Assembly: GCA_963853835.1 (NCBI GenBank) | Contig: OY970829.1 | Span: forward strand, 28,917,764 to 28,981,763 | Reading direction: 5' to 3' | DNA: 64,000 nucleotides | Origin: Calendula officinalis | Taxonomy: Eukaryota > Streptophyta > Magnoliopsida > Asterales > Asteraceae | Part shown: positions 36,299 to 50,043 of the stretch, piece after piece | Numbering within the stretch: the first letter of the stretch is position 1 | How the letters are laid out: each line of letters opens with the position of its first letter | The notes under the pieces: model-generated | Database searches by the model: none | The model's input: only the letters and a program-made list of their open reading frames with translations | What the model was told of the DNA's origin: nothing | Made by a program: the position numbers and the translations under genes

Positions 36299-39200
36299 TT
36301 GAACGATTATAACCGCTAGATGTCCATAACTGATACTGATGGCCCTTCAACCATTATAACTACTAGCCATGACCAATAGCTTCTAGATATCCAATTTACA
36401 AGTAATAGGTGTCCATAACCCATAGCCATGGTCCTTGAACCATTATAACCACTAGATGTCCATAACTAATACTGATGGCCCTTGAACCATTATAACTACT
36501 AGCCTTGACCAATAGCCTATAGATATCCATTTTACAAGTAATAGGTGTCCATAACCCATAACCGTGGTTCTTGAACCATTATAACCACTAGATGTCCATA
36601 ACTGATACTGATGGCCCTTAAACCATTATAACTACTAGCCATGACCATTAGCCTATAGATATCTATTTTACAAGTAATAGGTGTCCATAACTCATAACCA
36701 TGGTCCTTGAATCATTATAACCACTAGATGTCCATAACTGATACTGATGGCCCATGAACCATTATAACTACTAGCCATGACCAATAGCCTATAGATATCC
36801 ATTTTACAAGTAATAGGTGTCCATAACCCATAACCATGGTCCTTGAACCATTATAACCACTAGATGATCATAACTGATACTGATGGCCCTTGAACCATTA
36901 TAACTACTAGCCATGACCAATAGCATATAGATATACACTTTACAAGTTAAAGGTGTCCATAACCCATAACCATGGTTCTTGAACCATTATAACCACTAGA
37001 TGTCCAGAACTGATACTGATGGCCCTTCAACTATTATAACTACTAGCCATGACCAATAGCCTCTAGATATCCATTTTACAAGTAATAGGTGTCCATAACC
37101 CATAACCTTGGTCCTTGAACCATTATAACCACTAGATGTCCAAAACAGATACTAATGGCCCTTGAACCATTACAACTACTAGCCATGACCAATAGCATAT
37201 AGATATCCATTTTACAAGTAATAGGTGTCCATTACCCATAACCATGGTTCTTGAACCATTATAACCACTGCCATAACTGATACAGATGGCCCTTAAACCA
37301 ATATAACTACTAGCCATGACCAATAGCCTATTGATATCGCTTTTACAAGTAATAGGTGTCCATAACCTATAACCATGGTCCTTGAACCATTATAACCACT
37401 AGATGTCCATAACTGATACTGATGGCCCTTGAACCATTATAACTACTAGCCCTGACCAATAGCCTATAGATATCCACTTTACAAGTAATAGGTGTCCATA
37501 ACCCATAACCATGGTTCTTGAACCATTATAACCACTGCCATAACTGATACAGATGGCCCTTAAACCATTATAACTACTAGCCATGACCAATAGCATATTG
37601 ATATCGCTTTTACAAGTAATAGGTGTCCATAACCCATAACCATGGTCCTTGAACCATTATAACCACTAGATGTCCATAACTGATACTGATGGCCCTTGAA
37701 CCATTATAACTACTAGCCATGACCAATAGCATATAGATATACATTTTACAAGTAATAAGTGTCCATAACCCATAACCATGGTTCTTGAACCATTATAACC
37801 ACTAGATGTCCAAAACTAATACTGATGGCCCTTCAACTATTATAACTACTAGCCATGACCAATAGCCTCTAGATATTCAATTTACAAGTAAATGTGTCCA
37901 TAACCCATAACCATGGTCGTTGAACCATTATAACCACTAGATGTCCATAACTGATATTGATGGCCCTTGAACCATTATAACTACTAGCCATGACCAATAG
38001 CCTATAGATATCCATTTTACAAGTAATGGGTGTCCATAACCCATAACCATGGTCCTTAAACCATTATAACCACTAGATGTCCATAACTGATACTGATGGC
38101 CCTTGAACCATTATAACTACTTGCCATGACCAATAGCCTATAGATATCCGTTTTACAAGTTAAAGGTGTCCATAACCCATAACCATGGTTCTTGAACCAT
38201 TATAACTACTAGATTTCCAGAACTGATATTGATGGCCCTTGACCCATTATAACTACTAGCCATGACCAATAGCCTATAGATATCCATTTTACAAGTAATA
38301 GGTGTCCATAACCCATAACCTTGGTCCTTGAACCATTATAACCACTAGATGTCCAAAACAGATACTAATGGCCCTTGAACCATTACAACTACTAGCCATG
38401 ACCAATAGCATATAGATATCTATTTTACAAGTAATAGGTGTCCATTACCCATAACCATGGTTCTTGAACCATTATAACCACTAGATGTCCATAACTGATA
38501 CTGATGGCCCTCGAACCATTATAACTACTAGCCATGACCAATAGCCTATAGATATCCATTTTACAAGTAATAGGTGTCCATAACCCATAACCATGGTTCT
38601 TGAACCATTATAACCACTAGCTGTCCATAACTGCTACTGATGGCCCTTGAACCATTATAACTACTAGCCATGACCAATAGCCAATAGATATCCATTTTAC
38701 AAGTAATAGGTGTCCATAACCCATAACCATGGTTCTTGAACGATTATAACCACTAGATGTCCATAACGGATACTGATGGCCCTTCAACCATTATAACTAC
38801 TAGCCATGACCAAAAGCCTATAGATATCCAATTTACAAGTAATAGGTGTCCATAACCCATAACCATGGTCCTTGAACCATTATAACCACTAGATGTCCAT
38901 AACTGATACAGATGGCCCATGAACCATTATAACTACTAGCCATGTCCAATAGCCTACAGATATCCATTTTACAAGTAATAGGTGTCCATAACCCATAACC
39001 ATGGTTCCTGAACCATGATAACCACTAGATGTCCATAACTGATACTGATGGCCCTTCAACCATTATAACTACTAGCCATGACCAATAGCCTCTAGATATC
39101 CAATTTACAAGTAATAGGTGTCCATAACCCATAACCATGGTTCTTGAACCATTATAACCATTAGCTGTCCATAACTGATACTGATGGCCCTTGAACCATT

Positions 39201-42200
39201 ATTACTACTAGCCATGACCAATAGCATATAGATATCCATTTTACAAGTAATAAGTGTCCATAACCCATAACCAAGGCCATTGAACCATTATAACCACTAC
39301 ATGCATGTCCATAACTCATATCGATGGCCCTTGAACCATTATAACTACTTGCCATGACCAATAGCCTACAGATATCCATTTTACAAGTAATAGGTGTCCA
39401 TAACCCATAACCATGGTACTTGAACCATTATAACCACTAGATGTCCATAACTGATACTGATGGACCTTGAACCATTATAACTACTAGCCATGACCAATAG
39501 CCTATAGATATCCATTTTACAAGTAATAGGTGTCCATAACCCATAACCATGGTCCTTGAACCATTATAACCACTAGATGTCCATAACTGATACTGATGGC
39601 CCTTGAACCATTATAACTACTAGCCATGACCAATAGCATATAGATATACATTTTACAAGTAATAGGTGTCCATAACCCATAACCATGGTTCTTGAACCAT
39701 TATAACCACTGCCATAACTGATACAGATGGCCCTTAAACCAATATAACTACTAGCCATGACCAATAGCCTATTGATATCGCTTTTACAAGTAATAGGTGT
39801 CCATAACCCATAACCATGGTCCTTGAACCATTATAACCACAAGATGTCCATAACTGATACTGACGGCCCTTGAACCATTATAACTACTAGCCATGACAAA
39901 TAGCCTATAGATATCCATTTTACGAGTAATGGGTGTCCATAACCCATAACCATGGTCCTTGAACCATTATAACCACTAGATGTCCATAACTGATACTGAT
40001 GGCCCTTGAACCATTATAACTACTTGCCATGACCAATAGCCTATAGATATCCGTTTTACAAGTAATAGGTGTCCATAACCCATAACCGTGGTCCTTGAAC
40101 CATTATAACCACTAGATGTCCATAACTGATACTGATGGCCCTTAAACCATTATAACTACTAGCCATGACCATTAGCCTATAGATATCTATTTTACAAGTA
40201 ATAGGTGTCCATAACCCATAACCATGGTCCTTGAATCATTATAACCACTAGATGTCCATAAGTGATACTGATGGCCCATGAACCATTATAACTACTAGCC
40301 ATGACCAATAGCCTATAGATATCCATTTTACAAGTAATAGGTGTCCATAACCCATAACCATGGTCCTTGAACCATTATAACCACTAGATGTCCATAACTG
40401 ATACTGATGGCCCTTGAACCATTATAACTACTAGCCATGACCAATATCATATAGATATACATTTTACAAGTAATAGGTGTCCATTACCCATAACCATGGT
40501 TCTTGAACCATTATAACCACTGCCATAACTGATACAGATGGCCCTTAAACCAATATAACTACTAGCCATGACCAATAGCCTATTGATATCGCTTTTACAA
40601 GTAATAGGTGTCCATAACCTATAACCATGGTCCTTGAACCATTATAACCACTAGATGTCCATAACTGATACTGATGGCCCTTGAACCATTATAACTACTA
40701 GCCCTGACCAATAGCCTATAGATATCCACTTTACAAGTAATAGGTGTCCATAACCCATAACCATGGTTCTTGAACCATTATAACCACTGCCATAACTGAT
40801 ACAGATGGCCCTTAAACCATTATAACTACTAGCCATGACCAATAGCATATTGATATCGCTTTTACAAGTAATAGGTGTCCATAACCCATAACCATGGTCC
40901 TTGAACCATTATAACCACTAGATGTCCATAACTGATACTGATGGCCCTTGAACCATTATAACTACTAGCCATGACCAATAGCATATAGATATACATTTTA
41001 CAAGTAATAAGTGTCCATAACCCATAACCATGGTTCTTGAACCATTATAACCACTAGATGTCCATAACTGATACTGATGGCCCTTCAACTATTATAACTA
41101 CTAGCCATGACCAATAGCCTCTAGATATTCAATTTACAAGTAAATGTGTCCATAACCCATAACCATGGTCGTTGAACCATTATAACCACTAGATGTCCAT
41201 AACTGATATTGATGGCCCTTGAACCATTATAACTACTAGCCATGACCAATAGCCTATAGATATCCATTTTACAAGTAATGGGTGTCCATAAGCCATAACC
41301 ATGGTCCTTAAACCATTATAACCACTAGATGTCCATAACTGATACTGATGGCCCTTCAACTATTATAACTACTAGCCATGACCAATAGCCTCTAGATATT
41401 CAATTTACAAGTAAATGTGTCCATAACCCATAACCATGGTCGTTGAACCATTATAACCACTAGATGTCCATAACTGATATTGATGGCCCTTGAACCATTA
41501 TAACTACTAGCCATGACCAATAGCCTATAGATATCCATTTTACAAGTAATGGGTGTCCATAACCCATAACCATGGTCCTTAAACCATTATAACCACTAGA
41601 TGTCCATAACTGATACTGGTGGCCCTTGAACCATTATAACTACTTGCCATGACCAATAGCCTATAGATATCCGTTTTACAAGTTAAAGGTGTCCATAACC
41701 CATAACCATGGTTCTTGAACCATTATAACAACTAGATTTCCAGAACTGATATTGATGGCCCTTGACCCATTATAACTACTAGCCATGACCAATAGCCTAT
41801 AGATATCCATTTTACAAGTAATAGGTGTCCATAACCCATAACCTTGGTCCTTGAACCATTATAACCACTAGATGTCCAAAACAGATACTAATGGCCCTTG
41901 AACCATTACAACTACTAGCCATGACCAATAGCATATAGATATCCATTTTACAAGTAATAGGTGTCCATAACCCATAACCATGGTTCTTGAACCATTATAA
42001 CCACTTGATGTCCATAACTGATACTGATGGCCCTCGAACCATTATAACTACTAGCCATGACCAATAGCCTATAGATATCCATTTTACAAGTAATAGGTGT
42101 CCATAACCCATAACCATGGTTCTTGAACCATTATAACCACTAGCTGTCCATAACTGATACTGATGGCCCTTGAACCATTATAACTACTAGCCATGACCAA

Positions 42201-42790
42201 TAGCCAATAGATATCCATTTTACAAGTAATAGGTGTCCATAACCCATAACCATGGTTCTTGAACGATTATAACCACTAGATGTCCATAACTGATACTGAT
42301 GGCCCTTCAACCATTATAACTACTAGCCATGACCAAAAGCCTATAGATATCCAATTTACAAGTAATAGGTGTCCATAACCCATAACCATGGTCCTTGAAC
42401 CATTATAACCACTAAATGTCCATAACTGATACAGATGGCCCATGAACCATTATAACTACTAGCCATGTCCAATAGCCTACAGATATCCATTTTACAAGTA
42501 ATAGGTGTCCATAACCCATAACCATGGTTCTTGAACCATTATAACCACTGCCATAACTGATACAGATGGCCCTTAAACCAATATAACTACTAGCCATGAC
42601 CAATAGCCTATTGATATCGCTCTTACAAGTAATAGGTGTCCATAACCCATAACCATGGTCCTTGAACCATTATAACCACTAGCTGTCCATAACTGATACT
42701 GATGGCCCTTGAACCATTATTACTACTAGTCATGACCAATAGCCTATAGATATCCATTTTACAAGTAATAGGTGTCCATAACCCATAACC

Positions 42791-44422
42791 GTGGTTCTTG
42801 AACCATTATAACCACTAGCTGTCCATAACTGATACTGATGGCCCTTGAACCATTATTACTACTAGCCATGACCAATAGCCTATAGATATCCGTTTTACAA
42901 GTTAAAGGTGTCCATAACCCATAACCATGGTTCTTGAACCATTATAACAACTAGATTTCCAGAACTGATATTGATGGCCCTTGACCCATTATAACTACTA
43001 GCCATGACCAATAGCCTATAGATATCCATTTTACAAGTAATAGGTGTCCATAACCCATAACCATGGTCCTTGAACCATTATAACCACAAGATGTCCATAA
43101 CTGATACTGACGGCCCTTGAACCATTATAACTACTAGCCATGACCAATAGCCTATAGATATCCATTTTACGAGTAATGGGTGTCCATAACCCACAACCAT
43201 GGTCCTTGAACCATTATAACCACTAGATGTCCATAACTGATACTGATGGCCCTTGAACCATTATAACTACTTGCCATGACCAATAGCCTATAGATATCCG
43301 TTTTACAAGTAATAGGTGTCCATAACCCATAACCGTGGTCCTTGAACCATTATAACCACTAGACGTCCATAACTGATACTGATGGCCCTTAAACCATTAT
43401 AACTACTAGCCATGACCATTAGCCTATAGATATCTATTTTACAAGTAATAGGTGTCCATAACCCATAACTATGGTCCTTGAATCATTATAACCACTAGAT
43501 GTCCATAAGTGATACTGATGGCCCATGAACCATTATAACTACTAGCCATGACCAATAGCCTATAGATATCCATTTTACAAGTAATAGGTGTCCATAACCC
43601 ATAACCGTGGTTCTTGAACCATTATAACCACTAGCTGTCCATAACTGATACTGATGGCCCTTGAACCATTATTACTACTAGCCATGACCAATAGCCTATA
43701 GATATCCGTTTTACAAGTTAAAGGTGTCCATAACCCATAACCATGGTTCTTGAACCATTATAACAACTAGATTTCCAGAACTGATATTGATGGCCCTTGA
43801 CCCATTATAACTACTAGCCATGACCAATAGCCTATAGATATCCATTTTACAAGTAATAGGTGTCCATAACCCATAACCATGGTCCTTGAACCATTATAAC
43901 CACAAGATGTCCATAACTGATACTGACGGCCCTTGAACCATTATAACTACTAGCCATGACCAATAGCCTATAGATATCCATTTTACGAGTAATGGGTGTC
44001 CATAACCCACAACCATGGTCCTTGAACCATTATAACCACTAGATGTCCATAACTGATACTGATGGCCCTTGAACCATTATAACTACTTGCCATGACCAAT
44101 AGCCTATAGATATCCGTTTTACAAGTAATAGGTGTCCATAACCCATAACCGTGGTCCTTGAACCATTATAACCACTAGACGTCCATAACTGATACTGATG
44201 GCCCTTAAACCATTATAACTACTAGCCATGACCATTAGCCTATAGATATCTATTTTACAAGTAATAGGTGTCCATAACCCATAACTATGGTCCTTGAATC
44301 ATTATAACCACTAGATGTCCATAAGTGATACTGATGGCCCATGAACCATTATAACTACTAGCCATGACCAATAGCCTATAGATATCCATTTTACAAGTAA
44401 TAGGTGTCCATAACCCATAACC
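42791..44422. repeat. Two tandem copies of an 816-bp higher-order repeat
   Basis: GTGGTTCTTGAACC at 42791 recurs at 43607, exactly six monomers (816 bp). Shared rare variants include AACCCACAACC, CTAGACGTCC and CATAACTATGG. The match ends at 44423. Confidence 0.9.
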
Positions 44423-47400
44423 ATGGTCCTTGAACCATTATAACCACTAGATGTCCATAACTGATACTGATGGCCCTTGAACCATTATAACTACTAGCCA
44501 TGACCAATAGCATATAGATATACATTTTACAAGTAATAGGTGTCCATTACCCATAACCATGGTTCTTGAACCATTATAACCACTGCCATAACTGATACAG
44601 ATGGCCCTTAAACCAATATAACTACTAGCCATGACCAATAGCCTATTGATATCGCTTTTACAAGTAATAGGTGTCCATAACATATAACCATGGTCCTTGA
44701 ACCATTATAACCACTAGATGTCCATAACTGATACTGATGGCCCTTGAACCATTATAACTACTAGCCCTGACCAATAGCCTATAGATATCCACTTTACAAG
44801 TAATAGGTGTCCATAACCCATAACCATGGTTCTTGAACCATTATAACCACTGCCATAACTGATACAGATGGCCCTTAAACCATTATAACTACTAGCCATG
44901 ACCAATAGCATATTGATATCGCTTTTACAAGTAATAGGTGTCCATAACCCATAACCATGGTCCTTGAACCATTATAACCACTAGATGTCCATAACTGATA
45001 CTGATGGCCCTTGAACCATTATAACTACTCGCCATGACCAATAGCATATAGATATACATTTTACAAGTAATAAGTGTCCATAACCCATAACCATGGTTCT
45101 TGAACCATTATAACCACTAGATGTCCATAACTGATACTGATGGCCCTTCAACTATTATAACTACTAGCCATGACCAATAGCCTCTAGATATTCAATTTTC
45201 AAGTAAATGTGTCCATAACCCATAACCATGGTCCTTGAACCATTATAACCACAAGATGTCCATAACTGATACTGATGGCCCTTGACCCATTATAACTACT
45301 AGCCATGACCAATAGCATATAGATATCCATTTTACAAGTAATAGGTGTCCATAACCCATAACCATGGTTCTTGAACCATTATAACCACTAGCTGTCCATA
45401 ACTGATACTGATGGCCCTTGAACCATTATAACTACTAGCCATGACCAATAGCCAATAGATATCCATTTTACAAGTAATAGGTGTCCATAACCCATAACCA
45501 TGGTTCTTGAACGATTATAACCACTAGATGTCCATAACTGATACTGATGGCCCTTCAACCATTATAACTACTAGCCATGACCAAAAGCCTATAGATATCC
45601 AAGTTACAAGTAATAGGTGTCCATAACCCATAACCATGGTCCTTGAACCATTATAACCACTAAATGTCCATAACTGATACAGATGGCCCATGAACCATTA
45701 TAACTACTAGCAATGTCCAATAGCCTACAGATATCCATTTTACAAGTAATAGGTGTCCATAACCCATAACCATGGTTCTTGAACCATTATAACCACTAGA
45801 TGTCCATAACTGATACTGATGGCCCTTCAACCATTATAACTACTAGCCATGACCAATAGCCTCTAGATATCCAATTTACAAGTAATAGGTGTCCATAACC
45901 CATAACCATGGTTCTTGAACCATTATAACCACTAGCTGTCCATAACTGATACTGATGGCCCTTGAACCATTATTACTACTAGCCATGACCAATAGCATAT
46001 AGATATCCATTTTACAAGTAATAAGTGTCCATAACCCATAACCAAGGCCATTGAACCATTATAACCACTACATGCATGTCCATAACTCATATCGATGGCC
46101 CTTGAACCATTATAACTACTTGCCATGACCAATAGCCTACAGATATCCATTTTACAAGTAATAGGTGTCCATAACCCATAACCATGGTACTTGAACCATT
46201 ATAACCACTAGATGTCCATAACTGATACTGATGGACCTTGAACCATTATAACTACTAGCCATGACCCATAGCCTATAGATATCCATTTTACAAGTAATAG
46301 GTGTCCATAACCCATAACCTTGGTCCATGAACCATTATAACCACTAGATGTCCAAAACAGATACTAATGGCCCTTGAACCATTACAACTACTAGCCATGA
46401 CCAATAGCATATAGATATCCATTTTACAAGTAATAGGTGTCCATAACCCATAACCATGGTTCTTGAACCATTATAACCACTAGCTGTCCATAACTGATAC
46501 TGATGGCCCTTGAACCATTATAACTACTAGCCATGACCAATAGCCAATAGATATCCATTTTAGAAGTAATAGGTGTCCATAACCCATAACCATGGTTCTT
46601 GAACGATTATAACCACTAGATGTCCATAACTGATACTGATGGCCCTTCAACCATTATAACTACTAGCCATGACCAAAAGCCTATAGATATCCAATTTACA
46701 AGTAATAGGTGTCCATAACCCATAACCATGGTCCTTGAACCATTATAACCACTAAATGTCCATAACTGATACAGATGGCCCATGAACCATTATAACTACT
46801 AGCCATGTCCAATAGCCTACAGATATCCATTTTACAAGTAATAGGTGTCCATAACCCATAACCATGGTTCTTGAACCATTATAACCACTGCCATAACTGA
46901 TACAGATGGCCCTTAAACCAATATAACTACTAGCCATGACCAATAGCCTATTGATATCGCTCTTACAAGTAATAGGTGTCCATAACCCATAACCATGGTC
47001 CTTGAACCATTATAACCACAAGATGTCCATAACTGATACTGACGGCCCTTGAACCATTATAACTACTAGCCCTGACCAATAGCATATAGATATCCATTTT
47101 ACAAGTAATAGGTGTCCATAACCCATAACCATGGTTCTTGAACCATTATAACCACTGCCATAACTGATACAGATGGCCCATGAACCATTATAACTACTAG
47201 CCATGTCCAATAGCCTACAGATATCCATTTTACAAGTAATAGGTGTCCATAACCCATAACCATGGTTCTTGAACCAGTATAACCACTAGATATCCATAAC
47301 TGATACTGATGGCCCTTCAACCATTATAACTACTAGCCATGACCAATAGCCTCTAGATATCCAATTTACAAGTAATAGGTGTCCATAACCCATAACCATG

Positions 47401-48442
47401 GTTCTTGAACCATTATAACCACTAGCTGTCCATAACTGATATTGATGGCCCTTGAACCATTATTACTACTAGCCATGACCAATAGCATATAGATATCCAT
47501 TTTACAAGTAATAAGTGTCCATAACCCATAACCAAGGCCATTGAACCATTATAACCACTACATGCATGTCCATAACTCATATCGATGGCCCTTGAACCAT
47601 TATAACTACTTGCCATGACCAATAGCCTACAGATATCCATTTTACAAGTAATAGGTGTCCATAACCCATAACCATGGTACTTGAACCATTATAACCACTA
47701 GATGTCCATAACTGATACTGATGGACCTTGAACCATTATAACTACTAGCCATGACCAATAGCCTATAGATATCCATTTTACAAGTAATAGGTGTCCATAA
47801 CCCATAACCATGGTCCTTGAACCATTATAACCACTAGATGTCCATAACTGATACTGATGGCCCTTGAACCATTATAACTACTAGCCATGACCAATAGCAT
47901 ATAGATATACATTTTACAAGTAATAGGTGTCCATAACCCATAACCATGGTTCTTGAACCATTATAACCACTGCCATAACTGATACAGATGGCCCTTAAAC
48001 CAATATAACTACTAGCCATGACCAATAGCCTATTGATATCGCTTTTACAAGTAATAGGTGTCCATAACCCATAACCATGGTCCTTGAACCATTATAACCA
48101 CAAGATGTCCATAACTGATACTGACGGCCCTTGAACCATTATAACTACTAGCCCTGACCAATAGCCTATAGATATCCATTTTACAAGTAATAGGTGTCCA
48201 TAACCCATAACCATGGTTCTTGAACCATTATAACCACTGCCATAACTGATACAGATGGCCCTTAAACCATTATAACTACTAGCCATGACCAATAGCCTAT
48301 TGATATCGCTTTTACAAGTAATAGGTGTCCATAACCCATAACCATGGTCCTTGAACCATTATAACCACTAGATGTCCATAACTGATATTGATGGCCCTTG
48401 AACCATTATAACTACTAGCCATGACCAATAGCATATAGATAT

Positions 48443-48454
48443 ACATTTTACAAG
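48443..48454. repeat. Target-site duplication, left, of the SINE-like insertion
   Basis: ACATTTTACAAG is satellite linker sequence and is repeated exactly at 48694-48705. The uninterrupted version (GATATACATTTTACAAGTAA) is present about 0.5 kb upstream, at 47903-47922. Confidence 0.9.
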
Positions 48455-48693
48455 ACTCCTATGTGGGAGGTCCCGGGTTCGAACCCCGTGAAACCCCCCT
48501 TGTGGCCACCAGCCTCCGTTGAAACGTGGGTCCCCCTCTGTGCTGAAAATGCTGGGTCTCGTATATCGAGCCCAAGCAGAGGTGTGGATATCATTGTTAG
48601 GTGATTTACCGGGGAATGCACCTGTTGCTGGGTCGGGTGTCCGGTCACAATATGTGGCCAATGTCAATGGTACACTCCTTTACCATTTTTTTT
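48455..48693 (+). mobile_element. SINE-like element (tRNA-derived), 239 bp with T8 tail
   Basis: A short non-satellite insertion with perfect 12-bp duplications. It starts at ACTCCTATGTGGGAGG and carries a full TPsiC-type box B soon after. No box A is seen, so the head is probably 5'-truncated. The body (CCCCCTTGTGGCCACCAGCC onward) has no coding potential, and the end is a run of eight T. A tRNA-like head, a unique body, a simple tail and a target duplication define a SINE. Poly(T) tails are unusual, and the plant Au family is one I recall with a T-rich end, so that comparison is a suggestion only. It would have been mobilised by a LINE in trans. Confidence 0.8.
48476..48486 (+). promoter_or_regulatory. 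RNA polymerase III box B
   Basis: GGTTCGAACCC matches the box B consensus GGTTCGANNCC exactly and can form the tRNA T-arm stem with the adjacent CCCGGGTTC/GAACCCC bases. Confidence 0.8.
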
Positions 48694-50043
48694 ACATTTT
48701 ACAAGTAATAGGTGTCCATAACCCATAACCATGGTTCTTGAACCATTATAACCACTGCCATAACTGATACAGATGGCCATTAAACCAGTATAACTACTAG
48801 CCATGACCAATAGCCTATTGATATCGCTTTTACAAGTAATAGGTGTCCATAACCCATAACCATGGTCCTTGAACCATTATAACCACAAGATGTCCATAAC
48901 TGATACTGACGGCCCTTGAACCATTATAACTACTAGCCCTGACCAATAGCCTATAGATATCCATTTTACAAGTAATAGGTGTCCATAACCCATAACCATG
49001 GTTCTTGAACCATTATAACCACTGCCATAACTGATACAGATGGCCCTTAAACCATTATAACTACTAGCCATGACCAGTAGCCTATTGATATCGCTTTTAC
49101 AAGTAATAGGTGTCCATAACCCATAACCATGGTCCTTGAACCATTATAACCACTAGATGTCCATAACTGATACTGATGGCCCATGAACCATTATAACTAC
49201 TAGCCATGTCCAATAGCCTACAGATATCCATTTTACAAGTAATAGGTGTCCATAACCCATAACCATGGTTCTTGAACCATTATAACCACTAGATGTCCAT
49301 AACTGATACTGATGGCCCTTCAACCATTATAACTACTAGCCATGACCAATAGCCTCTAGATATCCAATTTACAAGTAATAGGTGTCCATAACCCATAACC
49401 ATGGTTCTTGAACCGTTATAACCACTAGCTGTCCATAACTGATATGATGGCCCTTGAACCATTATAACTACTAGCCATGACCAATAGCATATAGATATCC
49501 ATTTTACAAGTAATAAGTGTCCATAACCCATAACCAAGGCCATTGAACCATTATAACCACTACATGCATGTCCATAACTCATATCGATGGCCCTTGAACC
49601 ATTATAACTACTTGCCATGACCAATAGCCTACAGATATCCATTTTACAAGTAATAGGTGTCCATAACCCATAACCATGGTACTTGAACCATTATAACCAC
49701 TAGATGTCCATAACTGATACTGATGGACCTTGAACCATTTATAACTACTAGCCATGACCAATAGCCTATAGATATCCATTTTACAAGTAATAGGTGTCCA
49801 TAACCCATAACCATGGTCCTTGAACCATTATAACCACTAGATGTCCATAACTGATACTAATGGCCCTTGAACGATTATAACTACTAGCCATGACCAATAG
49901 CATATAGATATACATTTTACAAGTAGTAGGTGTCCATAACCCATAACCATGGTTCTTGAACCATTATAACCACTGCCATAACTGATACAGATGGCCCTTA
50001 AACCAATATAACTACTAGCCATGACCAATAGCCTATTGATATT

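Larger units (their letters stand above)
27872..48454. repeat. 136-bp satellite array, block 4 (homogenised)
   Basis: About 152 monomers with few truncated units. From 28.98 kb a 131-bp variant appears in which CCACTAGATGTCCATAAC is shortened to CCACTGCCATAAC, usually with GATACAGATGG and followed by a unit with GATATCGCTTTTAC. I did not see this variant before 28.9 kb. Several higher-order repeats are nested inside. Other long copies include 37.1-38.1 kb with 40.35-41.35 kb (offset 3252), 40.65 with 44.71 kb (offset 4063) and 39.16 with 45.93 kb (offset 6771). No genes are seen. Confidence 0.97.

Noticed and set aside
48455..48530. Functional tRNA gene
   Set aside because: Only the T-arm/box B part is present. 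There is no box A, anticodon arm or acceptor stem, and the insertion has SINE features.
48368..48667. 99-codon minus-strand open frame across the SINE
   Set aside because: It joins satellite and SINE sequence by chance and runs antisense to box B.
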